Source: Lachnospiraceae bacterium (lineage in GTDB: Bacteria > Bacillota > Clostridia > Lachnospirales > Lachnospiraceae). From it: a stretch of 64,000 nucleotides of DNA. Made by a program: the position numbers and the translations under genes. A model generated the notes under the pieces. The model had not been told where the DNA came from and made no database searches. It was given only the letters and a program-made list of their open reading frames with translations. The stretch spans positions 1-64,000 of the forward strand of contig FUZG01000010.1 of NCBI GenBank assembly GCA_900168235.1, read 5' to 3'. This document shows, one piece after another, positions 36,224 through 45,576 of the stretch (positions are counted from its first letter, which is position 1; the number at the start of each line of letters is the position of its first letter).

Positions 36224-36895
36224 ATGATCGTATATCACGGTTCTGACCACATTATCGAACATCCCATTTTCAACGGAAGCAAACGAACAAATGACTATGG
36301 GTATGGCTTTTACACAACAGAAAGCATCGAATTAGCTAAAGAATGGGCCTGCTCCGAAAACCGGGACGGTTTTTCAAACAAGTACAACGCTGATTTAGAT
36401 GGCTTAAACGTGCTTAATCTGACCGATTCACAGTATAACATCCTCAACTGGCTTGCAATCCTAACAAAATACAGAACTTATTGGCAAAACGGAAGCATTG
36501 CTGAGGAAGCCAAGAACTATTTACAAAAAAATTTTTTTATAGACCCATCAACTTATGATGTAATCATTGGGTACCGCGCTGATGATTCATACTTTAGTTT
36601 CGCACAGGATTTTGTAGCAGGAACGATTTCCCTGTCAAAACTCTCTGAAGCCATGCGCCTTGGCAAACTAGGCGAACAGATAACACTCAAGAGTCAAAAG
36701 TCATTCTCACAGATTAACTTTATAGAGGCAGAACCAGTTAACTCCGAAATATATTATCAAAAGAAGATGGCACGCGATCGTGAAGCACGCCGCGCTTATC
36801 GTCAAACAAAACAGTCTGCCGATAGTATCAATGATCTGTTCATGATTGATATCATGAGAGAGGAAATAAAAAATGGAGATCCGCGCTTACGATGA
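36224..36895 (+). CDS. DUF3990-type putative ADP-ribosyltransferase toxin
   Basis: A 223-residue protein. The start MIVYHGSDHIIEHPIF and the following TNDYGYGFYTTESIELAKEW match the DUF3990 family, which belongs to the ADP-ribosyltransferase fold group; the YHGS and GFYTT segments correspond to NAD-binding positions. SYFSFAQDFVAGTISL may supply the later motif. Toxins of this group are expected to modify a protein or nucleic acid target, which is unknown here. AAGGAGG fixes the start. The 3' end overlaps the next gene by 23 bp, as usual for toxin-antitoxin pairs. Confidence 0.78.
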   Translation: MIVYHGSDHIIEHPIFNGSKRTNDYGYGFYTTESIELAKEWACSENRDGFSNKYNADLDGLNVLNLTDSQYNILNWLAILTKYRTYWQNGSIAEEAKNYLQKNFFIDPSTYDVIIGYRADDSYFSFAQDFVAGTISLSKLSEAMRLGKLGEQITLKSQKSFSQINFIEAEPVNSEIYYQKKMARDREARRAYRQTKQSADSINDLFMIDIMREEIKNGDPRLR

Positions 36896-37514
36896 TTTAT
36901 ACCTAAACACCGCTCAGAATATCCTTGGACATGCCACTGATTTCGCTGTATTAACCCTTAATATCGAGCCGGATATTTTCGGAAAAGCGCTGTCAGTTTC
37001 ATCCGCTTCTAAACAATTCGCAAACGGAAATCCACGATATGTCGCAGGAATGAACGGATGTGAGTTTGCAAGAGAAGTGCTTACAGAGACCTGTACCCCC
37101 TTCCAAAATGCAGAAGACGAAATGTATCTGGACAAAAGTCCCGAATTTTGGGCAGGTTGGGCACTTGCATTTTATCAGTGGTACTCTTGCCGTTCATTTA
37201 TGGATATCTTACGCATTGTTCCTCTTTCTCAGATTATAAATATGTACACTGTCTACCATGAGATGGATATAAAGCGCTTTGCCGAGCATATGGACGATTT
37301 GATAAAATATGCCTCTTCGGATTCCCGCTTAAAAAAATTGCGCATTAACAGCGGTCTTTCTCAATCAGAACTTGCATCCATCTCCGGAGTAGCCCTTCGT
37401 CAGATACAACTTTTTGAACAACGCCAAAGAGACATCAATAAAACTTCAGCTATAACATTACTTAGACTTAGCAAAGCACTGCATTGTCATATGGAGGACT
37501 TGATAGAATTTTGA
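36873..37514 (+). CDS. XRE-type antitoxin/regulator paired with the DUF3990 protein
   Basis: A 213-residue protein. The C-terminal 60 residues form a Cro/CI helix-turn-helix (LKKLRINSGLSQSELASISG, then VALRQIQLFEQRQRDIN). The N-terminal 150 residues are of the kind found next to DUF3990 toxins (DFAVLTLNIEPDIFGKALS, EFWAGWALAFYQWYSCRSF) and probably bind the toxin. It likely represses its own promoter through the dyad upstream of the toxin gene. No terminator is visible in the 36 bases before the convergent HAD-type gene. Confidence 0.78.
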   Translation: MEIRAYDDLYLNTAQNILGHATDFAVLTLNIEPDIFGKALSVSSASKQFANGNPRYVAGMNGCEFAREVLTETCTPFQNAEDEMYLDKSPEFWAGWALAFYQWYSCRSFMDILRIVPLSQIINMYTVYHEMDIKRFAEHMDDLIKYASSDSRLKKLRINSGLSQSELASISGVALRQIQLFEQRQRDINKTSAITLLRLSKALHCHMEDLIEF

Positions 37515-37550
37515 CTGCAAAAGTAAATCTTTTTCACTAAAAATATATCT

Positions 37551-39644
37551 TCATCCAATAACATCCGTGATATCAGTCATACGACCAAAGAATAAATCCT
37601 CTACCTTTAACTTCAGAAAATCTTCATCCAAAATATGAACCTTGTTAACGAGTTCCAACATTTTCTCATCAAGTTTCTTATTTACCGTCCTAGCTGACTC
37701 AGGCAAGATACTTATATAATCCTTAAAGTACTCTTCTATTCCCGCCTGCATCCGTTTGACGACTTCAATATCTGCCTCGCTCCTTGTCTCATCTGCAAAA
37801 ACTGGTATACCGTTATCCCCCATCTCAAGCATCTGCGGATAGGGTGATGTCAAAATTGTTTCCAATATATAGTAGTTATCAAATATGACACTTGTATTCT
37901 TTTCTTCATCAGAATAAAACGGTTCAATATCCAGACATCTGCCTTCCATAAATTCAGGCTCTAGCTTCAAAAAATAAAATCCCTTTATGTGACACGGAAA
38001 CAACCTCTGAAGGTAAAGTTGTGTTGTTCCCTTTGCAACAAAATCAAACCATGCTAATCGTTCTTCCTTAACACAATGTTCATCCGAACAAATCTGCCTA
38101 CCTTTTTTACCTTTCAGCCCAAGCTTCTCTATGTATATATAGTAATTATCTCTCTGTTTCCTGCTCTTCTCTAGAATAATTGCAGTCCTGTCAACCTTTT
38201 CAATATCTCCAGCATCAATCCCAAACCGTACACTCAGTGCCTCTTCCTGTTTGCCAGAATACTTCATGCTATCTACATATTCTATATCTGATTCTGTACA
38301 CATCCCCATTCTTATGGCTGCAGTTCTTGATATAAGGAAGTAAACTACTTTCCTAGTATTATCAATCATTCGGTATAAACGCCCCATCAGATATCCATCT
38401 CTGGATCCAAACAAAACCTGAGCAAATGCCTGTTTCTCTATACTCTCTTTCATCCAATGTACATAATCCGTAATCATTGGTGCACAAAAAAGAAATCCTA
38501 TTTCATAGGATTCTCTCACTGAAAACCGACGATCATCATCTTCAAACCAAAACGGACTATTAAACGCATGTGCCATAAACAGACCAATCTTTACCCGATC
38601 TGATATAGACTGAAACTCCTCAATCCCAAGACCCCCAAGCTCATCACATAAATCTGATGCACTGTATAATCTGTACGCTTTCAACCCGTTACATTTAGCC
38701 TTCTCAAAATCAGCATACTCATCATCACCAATATGCAGAATTGATCGACCTGGATAAGCCTTTTTCAGAAAATTGTACAAATCCTGAGTTTTTGCTGTCC
38801 CATATTCACACGAAACAAACAATTCATTATATCCGGTCAACCCAAACCTGATCAGTATCTTCTCAATCTGCTTTCTGGAATAATAGCTGTCTGTAGTAAT
38901 AACAACTCTTTTACCATTTGAAACAACAGAACAAAACACTTCTCTGACCTCATCTCTCACAATGAACAGATTGAAGTCCATATCCCACTCCATCTCAGCT
39001 AGTTCTGATGCTGTAATAAAGTTTCCTCCAACAACAACCAGAAGTCTCTCATATATTTGTTCAAGTCTAGGAGAAACAATTCTTGACAAATCTTTCTCAA
39101 CATGAAGCCTGAGTTTTGCAAAATCGGGAATATATATGCCCATGTCCCGAAGCCTTAATTCCATAAGATCAAACAGATCCACATAAGACTTCGTTTTCCG
39201 CATCACAAGCGTATCAAATAAATCAAAACTTATCACATCAGATGATTCGATAATTTCATACAATTTATTTCTGCTAGTACCGCTAGTAGTCTTAAAGTCA
39301 TATTTTACAGAAGTGCTTGCTAACAGATTCCTACCTCGTACATCATACAGAGCAATTTTATTCTCTTCACAGAATTTTCCAATTCTTTTTGTTATTGCTT
39401 TACACGAGCCAGGACGGGCAACGACAACAATCAAAGAAACTTTCTTTGATGGAAGAGAGATGAGCGGAATAATGGGATATCCGTATATTTCACCATCATA
39501 TTTAAACCCATCTAAAATTCCTACAATAGAAAAATGCTTTCTGTATTCTGTTATAAACCGTTCTGTCTCGGTACCAAGACCATACAAGGCAATTTTATCT
39601 CCAGCATAAAACCTTAATATTGATTCTATCCCCCCCATTAACAT
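37551..39644 (-). CDS. Large HAD-superfamily protein with N-terminal Rossmann-like module
   Basis: A 697-residue protein. Residues 15-110 are the GxGxxx module seen throughout this locus (IALYGLGTETERFI, GILDGFKYDGEIYGYPI). A HAD domain follows from about residue 135: VISFDLFDTLVMRKT carries the first aspartate pair, VVITTDSYYSRKQIEKIL the middle motif, and ILHIGDDEYADFEKA the last. The remaining 340 residues are unknown; VLFGSRDGYLMGRLYRMI is similar to a segment of the HAD protein at 41-43 kb. Proteins of this build occur in polysaccharide loci. TAGGAGAG precedes the ATG. It is the last gene of the long minus-strand series. Confidence 0.78.
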   Translation of the reverse strand: MLMGGIESILRFYAGDKIALYGLGTETERFITEYRKHFSIVGILDGFKYDGEIYGYPIIPLISLPSKKVSLIVVVARPGSCKAITKRIGKFCEENKIALYDVRGRNLLASTSVKYDFKTTSGTSRNKLYEIIESSDVISFDLFDTLVMRKTKSYVDLFDLMELRLRDMGIYIPDFAKLRLHVEKDLSRIVSPRLEQIYERLLVVVGGNFITASELAEMEWDMDFNLFIVRDEVREVFCSVVSNGKRVVITTDSYYSRKQIEKILIRFGLTGYNELFVSCEYGTAKTQDLYNFLKKAYPGRSILHIGDDEYADFEKAKCNGLKAYRLYSASDLCDELGGLGIEEFQSISDRVKIGLFMAHAFNSPFWFEDDDRRFSVRESYEIGFLFCAPMITDYVHWMKESIEKQAFAQVLFGSRDGYLMGRLYRMIDNTRKVVYFLISRTAAIRMGMCTESDIEYVDSMKYSGKQEEALSVRFGIDAGDIEKVDRTAIILEKSRKQRDNYYIYIEKLGLKGKKGRQICSDEHCVKEERLAWFDFVAKGTTQLYLQRLFPCHIKGFYFLKLEPEFMEGRCLDIEPFYSDEEKNTSVIFDNYYILETILTSPYPQMLEMGDNGIPVFADETRSEADIEVVKRMQAGIEEYFKDYISILPESARTVNKKLDEKMLELVNKVHILDEDFLKLKVEDLFFGRMTDITDVIG

Positions 39645-39696
39645 ACACTCTCCTAATCCACATAAACAGTCATCAAACGTTTTTACAGATTTTACA

Positions 39697-40272
39697 CTAA
39701 TTCTCTGCCTTACCTATCATATCCTCAACATACTTGAGTAAATTTTTTTCAAAAGCTTTTGTCGAAAATATATCTTCATAAATTTGATGTGCCTTTTCTC
39801 CCAATCCTTTTAAATCATCCCGGTGTTTAATACACCAAATAATCTTATTCATTAATTCCAATGAGTTTTCAGACTTAAAAATCAATCCATTATATCCATC
39901 CTTAATATATTTTGCCGTTCCTATGGAATCCGAAACAATACAGAAAACACTATGCATCATAGCTTCCGCACAAACAGTTGGCATAGGATCCTCCCTTGAC
40001 GGACAAATCATCACATCTGTATTAGCAAGCATTTTATGTATTTCATCCCTGGAAACCTTGCCCATCATTTTCACATTAGGAATTCCATTAGTCCGTTCAA
40101 CTAATTGTTGTCCCAAATTTGTTGTGTTTTGTCCAACTATGACAAACTCCGTCAATGCAGAAATTTCAGATGGAAGCTGTTCTATAGCATCCACCAAAAT
40201 ATCCTGTCCCTTTCTCCATTCTAAATATCCAATTGTCACAAACTTTAATTTATATCCCATCCGAGACACCAT
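39697..40272 (-). CDS. C-terminal half of a split family 4 glycosyltransferase
   Basis: A 191-residue frame containing only the nucleotide-sugar-binding half of a GT4 enzyme: FVTIGYLEWRKGQDILVDAI, VKMMGKVSRDEIHKMLANTD and MICPSREDPMPTVCAEAMMH with the usual E-x7-E region. It lacks the acceptor half, which is encoded directly upstream in another frame. The two frames overlap by 23 bp; removing one G from GGG near 40261 would fuse them as VSDGYKLKFVTIGY. The product alone is unlikely to be active unless the halves associate. Confidence 0.75.
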   Translation of the reverse strand: MVSRMGYKLKFVTIGYLEWRKGQDILVDAIEQLPSEISALTEFVIVGQNTTNLGQQLVERTNGIPNVKMMGKVSRDEIHKMLANTDVMICPSREDPMPTVCAEAMMHSVFCIVSDSIGTAKYIKDGYNGLIFKSENSLELMNKIIWCIKHRDDLKGLGEKAHQIYEDIFSTKAFEKNLLKYVEDMIGKAEN

Positions 40273-41038
40273 ATATCAGATCACTTATCAAAACATCTTG
40301 CCTATATAAATTCATTGCTTTTCCCGGTATTGGTCCTACCGATACGATTTTCATATTTTCAGTATCAATATCAATCAACCGGTCAGACTTTATACCTTCG
40401 TAAAAAAAGGAAGAATCATGAAGCCACCAAATTACCGGTCTGCTCACATCCCTGCTCGAAAGAAAAACATTAAAATTAATCGTATTACACACCACAAGAT
40501 CAAACTTATTCGTCCATTCAAGCTCTCTCATTGTACTTATTTGAAGACGCCTATCAATTATTACCGGTATGAGACTTTCTTCCAACTTATCCTTTAATTC
40601 ACCGTCTATCATAGACGCAAATACAACTTCATACCCCGCTTTTTTCAGAATTATCGCCGCATGATATAGGGCAAGTTCCGGTCCACCTGATATAAGATCA
40701 TGGGACAAAAGCAGAATACTCTTTGTATGTACTTTTTTTACACTACATTTTTTTTCTCTATCAAACAACTCATGAATATCAAAAAAATGGAATATCTTAT
40801 CTGACGAAACACCCAAATCTATAAGCTGTTTTTTCATCTCGGTAACATAAAAACTCAAAATCACTACTACATCATATTCAAGACCTATAATAATCGAAGG
40901 ATCACTAACTATATATCCATCCATTATTGTCTGTTGCTTTTTTTTATCATTGTCCAAAACTGCCACTACTTCAAGATCATCAAACCAATGACGAAATCTC
41001 TTAAAGTAATCTCCTGTTCCAAAAAGCACATACCTCAT
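40250..41038 (-). CDS. N-terminal half of the split glycosyltransferase, with Rossmann-like module
   Basis: A 262-residue frame. Residues 1-95 are the locus-specific module (MRYVLFGTGDYFKRF, VVAVLDNDKKKQQTI). Residues 105-262 are the acceptor domain of a GT4 enzyme (SILLLSHDLISGGPELALYH, IIDRRLQIS, PVIWWLHDSSFFYEG), which ends at DLIYGVSDGI just where the linker to the second half should be. The frameshift that splits the enzyme lies in a short G run, so it may be natural, phase-variable or a sequencing error. Confidence 0.75.
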   Translation of the reverse strand: MRYVLFGTGDYFKRFRHWFDDLEVVAVLDNDKKKQQTIMDGYIVSDPSIIIGLEYDVVVILSFYVTEMKKQLIDLGVSSDKIFHFFDIHELFDREKKCSVKKVHTKSILLLSHDLISGGPELALYHAAIILKKAGYEVVFASMIDGELKDKLEESLIPVIIDRRLQISTMRELEWTNKFDLVVCNTINFNVFLSSRDVSRPVIWWLHDSSFFYEGIKSDRLIDIDTENMKIVSVGPIPGKAMNLYRQDVLISDLIYGVSDGI

Positions 41039-41077
41039 GACTACACGCTCCTATAAACATTCGTTCAGAAAACCTTT

Positions 41078-43045
41078 TTATGACAGAAGCTCTATACATT
41101 TATCTCTGTATATTATTTTTTCTTTCTGAACACCTGATAAAAGCAACAGTTTTTTTATTTCATCACATTTTTTCGTATCTAATAATGAAATAACTATATA
41201 ATCATATTCCATTTTATTTATCACATCCGGAGCAGATACATCCACCAAATCTCCTGAATACCTTTCCGAATTGATATCTACAATGCAAATAACATTTGCA
41301 TTTCTGCATCCAAATATCCTGTGATACAATTCCTGACCGTATTTACCATAACCATAAATAATTATTTTCTTACAGTTTTTATCTCTATCAATTTGTTGTG
41401 AAAAGTATTCTTTTTTGCATTGCTCGACATAACCACGTTCTTGAATTGAAAGGCGTTTGTATGACATATTAAGGTCTTCGCCATCATAAACATCTTCAAT
41501 CGCCTGGTTAGTTCTTTCATACTCAATTCTTCTAATATCACATTTATCTAATTTAGGCGCATAAGATTTTGTGTCATTTTCATTATCCGTATCATGAGGC
41601 ATATTTCCAAGAACATCTGCCATCTGTCTGTCCGCACTATCACAACAATATCGGAACATACCGTCAGCAGCTTTTCTTATCGGAATGCCTCCTGGAATAA
41701 TTCTTTCTAATACTATCATTTCTCTTACAAAATCATTTATCCCGTGAAAAAATTCACACATATCGGATTTCTTTACTGCACTTAATATAAAATCTTCCAA
41801 TATAGGGCAGATTTTCCTATCTTTACGTTCATACCCACTCGTTGCACCATGTGGTGCTCTGCAAATAGCTTCAATAACACTTTCACCATATTGTGTTGTA
41901 TAGGTAAAAGCGTCTATATTTTTATCCATAGGATTTTCTCGAAGCATGTAATATAATACAGTAAATCTATGATTACATATTTCCGACAGATAATGTATTG
42001 ATATTCCTGTTCCCTGTGTATCTACCAACGCAACATCATCTAGCACATTATCAAATTCCTGAAATACATATTCCCTGACATGCTGTGAATTATCTTTGTC
42101 TTTTACTCTCCATGCCTTTCTTGAACCATAAAGATATACAGTTGATATATCATAACCATTTTCAGCAATTATTCTGTCAGCAATCTGTCTCAGGATATAT
42201 CCGTCTCTTGCTATAAACCCCAGCTTTCTTATGCCATTTGATTTCGAATATTCAATGACCCATTTAATATATGAATACAGAATAATTCCGATAGCAGAAA
42301 AACCCACTCTATATGCCTCTGATGAATAAGCATTCATCATCTCAACAGCACCAAACAGAAACTGCCTAACAAGTGGATGTACATCATCATAAGCCGACTC
42401 TATTCGCCGACGTGCTTCATTATCTGATTTTCTTTTATAGAGTTTTGCATGGATACCTAAAAGACGAGGAATATTCACATCGGATACATTATTATCACCA
42501 AAATGAATCCAATCCGAGTAGACAACCTTCTCTCGTTTTGATATTAATTCATATAACAATCCTGAAGATTTTGAAACGCCTTCTTCACAAGATATATATA
42601 ACGGAAATTTATTTAAATCAGGGCATACTTTTTCAAACAACTTTTGATAAAAATCTTTCGGCATATACATATCTGAAATCAACACGATATGTTCACCCTT
42701 TTCAGCCATTTCCCTGACAATACGAATATTTTCAGCTATATAAACTGAATTTTCAAGTTCACATTGAAGCTCCAGTTCTTCAATCCTATGAATCAATCTA
42801 TCATCTAAATTATGCGTTTTTTTTATGTTGATATAAATGTCATCAATACCGATTTCTTTTTGGCTGTTAAGCCTTGCTATTCTTTCTGCATTTTTCCTGA
42901 TTTCAGCAAAATCAACAGCATAAACCAATGGGATATCATACTCTTCCGGATGAGAAAACATAATATAACTCATCAACATAAATATCCCTTCAGGTGTATA
43001 CGTTCTTCTGGTAATCAATGTATCATAGACATCAAAACTGTACAT
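41078..43045 (-). CDS. HAD-superfamily protein with C-terminal Rossmann-like module
   Basis: A 655-residue protein. The HAD domain starts at once with MYSFDVYDTLITRRTYT; the middle motif is HIVLISDMYMPKDFYQKLF and the last is WIHFGDNNVSDVNIPRLLG. A central part contains LGFIARDGYILRQIADRII and VALVDTQGTGISIHYL. The C-terminal 100 residues are the repeated module (KIIIYGYGKYGQELYHRI, ICIVDINSERYSGDLV). Compared with the protein at 37.5-39.6 kb, the HAD and Rossmann parts are in opposite order. It may act as a phosphatase or phosphotransferase on a glycan intermediate. Confidence 0.78.
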   Translation of the reverse strand: MYSFDVYDTLITRRTYTPEGIFMLMSYIMFSHPEEYDIPLVYAVDFAEIRKNAERIARLNSQKEIGIDDIYINIKKTHNLDDRLIHRIEELELQCELENSVYIAENIRIVREMAEKGEHIVLISDMYMPKDFYQKLFEKVCPDLNKFPLYISCEEGVSKSSGLLYELISKREKVVYSDWIHFGDNNVSDVNIPRLLGIHAKLYKRKSDNEARRRIESAYDDVHPLVRQFLFGAVEMMNAYSSEAYRVGFSAIGIILYSYIKWVIEYSKSNGIRKLGFIARDGYILRQIADRIIAENGYDISTVYLYGSRKAWRVKDKDNSQHVREYVFQEFDNVLDDVALVDTQGTGISIHYLSEICNHRFTVLYYMLRENPMDKNIDAFTYTTQYGESVIEAICRAPHGATSGYERKDRKICPILEDFILSAVKKSDMCEFFHGINDFVREMIVLERIIPGGIPIRKAADGMFRYCCDSADRQMADVLGNMPHDTDNENDTKSYAPKLDKCDIRRIEYERTNQAIEDVYDGEDLNMSYKRLSIQERGYVEQCKKEYFSQQIDRDKNCKKIIIYGYGKYGQELYHRIFGCRNANVICIVDINSERYSGDLVDVSAPDVINKMEYDYIVISLLDTKKCDEIKKLLLLSGVQKEKIIYRDKCIELLS

Positions 43046-43063
43046 TTATACTCTCATCATCCC

Positions 43064-44476
43064 CTAAAAGACATCCATAAACCCCTTACACTGCAGCATA
43101 TAAAATATTTCCGAATAATAAATATCACTTGTGACGAATATTACTATACTATCCTTTTTATCCATCACTTTATCTATCTCATAAACTCTATGTCCCATAA
43201 CAGTATTTGGATTATTATCAATAGAAGAAACAAGTATCCCTTCAATAGAAATATCATATTGATCCAGATTAAGTATCGTCCCCCTGCACATTTTTCCGGC
43301 ACCATAAAGAAACAGTTTTTTTGTTTCTCTCCTACAAAATTCCCTGAGTTTTTCAATCCTATTCATGTCAGGTTCTAATCCCATCAATGCTTCTGCCTGT
43401 TTATAAGAGTCTGAGCCTTTCTTCCCTTTCTTTTGAATGATCTCATAATCCTCATCATTAATCTTTGTTGATTTATCAATTGCCTCAAAAAAACATTCTG
43501 ACGAATGATTCCAGTCTATCCAATCTTTTGCCGTCTTTAAAGCATTCTCTTTGAGCCTATTCAGTTCATTTCTATCCTCAATAAGTCTCTTTACAGCTCC
43601 TATAACAGCCTTCTCGTCCCCTTTTTTCAAAACAAAAGAATTCTCACCGTCAATCATGTATTCTTCAGATCCCTCTACATCGTAAGTTATTGCCGTTCCT
43701 CCACAATGAAACATTTCCAAAGGTGGTCCAAACATTCCCTCCACAACACTTAGCTTCACCAACACATCACATGAACGATAAATTTCCGGCATCATTTTCA
43801 TTGGAACTTTAGAAAAAAAACGGCTTACACCAAAATCTTCTATCTTTTTAACCCTATCCGGAGTAACAAGCCATACATCATCTGCACCCGCTTTTTTACA
43901 TACTTCTATAGCTTTAGGTACATTTTTCAGCCAATTTGTCATACTCCCCTCTATAAGAAATCGAACATGATCAACCGGTCTTTCATCAATTCTTTTACCA
44001 TCGCATGTAAAGATTTTTTTATCTATACCATTCAATACCAATTCTGCCTTTTTATGATAAAATCTCAACAAATATTCTTTTATCCACGTCACCTCTGTTA
44101 CGTATTCCATAGGCATATCATAAGAAGTTTCAGCTATATACCCCAGCAGGCTATTATTCCTTTGGAAAAACTTTGATTCTATTGACTGAACAAAATATAT
44201 ATATTTATCTGCATGTACTTTATAAATATCAAATGCAGATCTCCACTCCGTCGCAATAGCCACATCAAAATACAGTGTAACAATATCCTCAAATTTTTTA
44301 TAATCAAAACAACCTGCTGCCTCATGCCATGACGCATCAACATGTGTCTGACCATTCATTGACACAATCGTAACCTCAATTCCCTGAGAAACTGCATACA
44401 TAGCATGTTGAAAGATTACATTAGCGCCACCCGATATTCCAAGTCCATAAAGCAGAATCGCCCATTTTTTTTTCAT
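43064..44476 (-). CDS. Family 4 glycosyltransferase with C-terminal Rossmann-like module
   Basis: A 470-residue protein. The GT4 part covers about residues 1-350 (ILLYGLGISGGANVIFQHAM at the start, VRFLIEGSMTNWLKN, VLVKLSVVEGMFGPPLEMFH and GSEEYMIDGENSFVL for the donor site). Residues 385-470 are the repeated module (KLFLYGAGKMCRGTILNL, SSIDNNPNTVMGHRVYEI). Codons 2-4 form a run of nine A directly after the start ATG, a tract prone to slippage that could switch the gene off. The HAD gene begins 18 bp downstream. Confidence 0.85.
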   Translation of the reverse strand: MKKKWAILLYGLGISGGANVIFQHAMYAVSQGIEVTIVSMNGQTHVDASWHEAAGCFDYKKFEDIVTLYFDVAIATEWRSAFDIYKVHADKYIYFVQSIESKFFQRNNSLLGYIAETSYDMPMEYVTEVTWIKEYLLRFYHKKAELVLNGIDKKIFTCDGKRIDERPVDHVRFLIEGSMTNWLKNVPKAIEVCKKAGADDVWLVTPDRVKKIEDFGVSRFFSKVPMKMMPEIYRSCDVLVKLSVVEGMFGPPLEMFHCGGTAITYDVEGSEEYMIDGENSFVLKKGDEKAVIGAVKRLIEDRNELNRLKENALKTAKDWIDWNHSSECFFEAIDKSTKINDEDYEIIQKKGKKGSDSYKQAEALMGLEPDMNRIEKLREFCRRETKKLFLYGAGKMCRGTILNLDQYDISIEGILVSSIDNNPNTVMGHRVYEIDKVMDKKDSIVIFVTSDIYYSEIFYMLQCKGFMDVF

Positions 44477-44530
44477 ATCGCTACGAAATCTGTCCTTCCT
44501 GATTACAACGCATGTGAATTATTATAAAAA

Positions 44531-45535
44531 TCAATCTGAACGAAAAAACCTTTTGGCATCAAATATACAATTCATATATTCATTCAAAAGTGCACTAATA
44601 GTAATGGTTCTTTTACCATTATTCCGATACTGATTCTCTATGGTTTCTCCTTCATAAACAGCAACAATCACCTGTCTATCGAATTCACATTCATTAACCG
44701 GCATGACGCCGATTCCATTTATAACAGTTTCCTTTTTTTTATCATAATTTTGATCGACCCATATAATATTATTCGTATATAATTCTGTTAGTTTTTCAAC
44801 CAACCATGTCCCCCAAAATCCTGCCCCATGAACAACGATCCTTAAATCTAATAATTTTTCAAAACATTCTCTTAAAATCTTGTCATCTATTCTTTTTTTC
44901 ATTATTTCATGGGTTTCTTTTTCCGAAAGATCAACATTCAATGTACTCAATCCCCCCAATGAAAAATTTGACAGTACATCATTTATATATCCAAATGATT
45001 CGTTTGACATATAACAATTCAGCGCAAAATCATAATCGGCAGCCATCTTGTATCTAAGATTATACCCCCCCATTTTATTGTAAACACTTCGTTTTACAAA
45101 CATTGTTGGATGCGGGGTCACCATTTCTGTGCACATTTTTTTTAATTCATGCGCTTTCTGTATTCTTACTTTCTCTCCATCAATAACATTAAAATCTCCA
45201 TAAATAATGTCACAGTTGTTCACAGAATAAAACTCTACAACCTTCTTTATGCACCCAGGTTCATACCAGTCGTCACTATTAATAATCCCAACAAGATCAC
45301 CTGATGCCATACTAATCCCCTTATTCATGGCATCATACAAACCCGTATCCTTTTCACGAATATACTTTGTGACATATTTCCGATATTTTCTGATAATGTC
45401 ATCAGTACCATCTGTTGAAAGACCATCAACAATAATATATTCTATCAAGACATCTTTCTGGCTAATGACCGACCGTATAGTTCGCTCAATAGTAGATGCT
45501 CCGTTAAAAACAGGCGTAATAATACTGACCTTCAT
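44531..45535 (-). CDS. Family 2 glycosyltransferase with C-terminal Rossmann-like module
   Basis: A 334-residue protein. Residues 1-220 form a WcaA-like GT-A domain: VSIITPVFNGASTIERTI, EYIIVDGLSTDGTDDII, LVGIINSDDWYEPG with the DD metal site, and MVTPHPTMFVKRSVYNK. Residues 235-334 are the repeated module (RIVVHGAGFWGTWLVEKL, IIWVDQNYDKKKETVING). GGGTGAG lies before the ATG. It would transfer a sugar during assembly of the repeat unit. Confidence 0.88.
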   Translation of the reverse strand: MKVSIITPVFNGASTIERTIRSVISQKDVLIEYIIVDGLSTDGTDDIIRKYRKYVTKYIREKDTGLYDAMNKGISMASGDLVGIINSDDWYEPGCIKKVVEFYSVNNCDIIYGDFNVIDGEKVRIQKAHELKKMCTEMVTPHPTMFVKRSVYNKMGGYNLRYKMAADYDFALNCYMSNESFGYINDVLSNFSLGGLSTLNVDLSEKETHEIMKKRIDDKILRECFEKLLDLRIVVHGAGFWGTWLVEKLTELYTNNIIWVDQNYDKKKETVINGIGVMPVNECEFDRQVIVAVYEGETIENQYRNNGKRTITISALLNEYMNCIFDAKRFFRSD

Positions 45536-45576
45536 GTATTCTCACCCAATTCTCGTATTATTTACTGAACAGAAAC

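Noticed and set aside
40245-40275. Programmed -1 frameshift in the split GT4 gene
   Set aside because: No X XXY YYZ slippery heptamer in the zero frame and no evident downstream pseudoknot; a single-base indel in GGG is simpler.
42812-43378. Plus-strand open frame of 188 codons
   Set aside because: Spans the junction of the HAD gene and the GT4 gene on the other strand; no ribosome binding site or domain.
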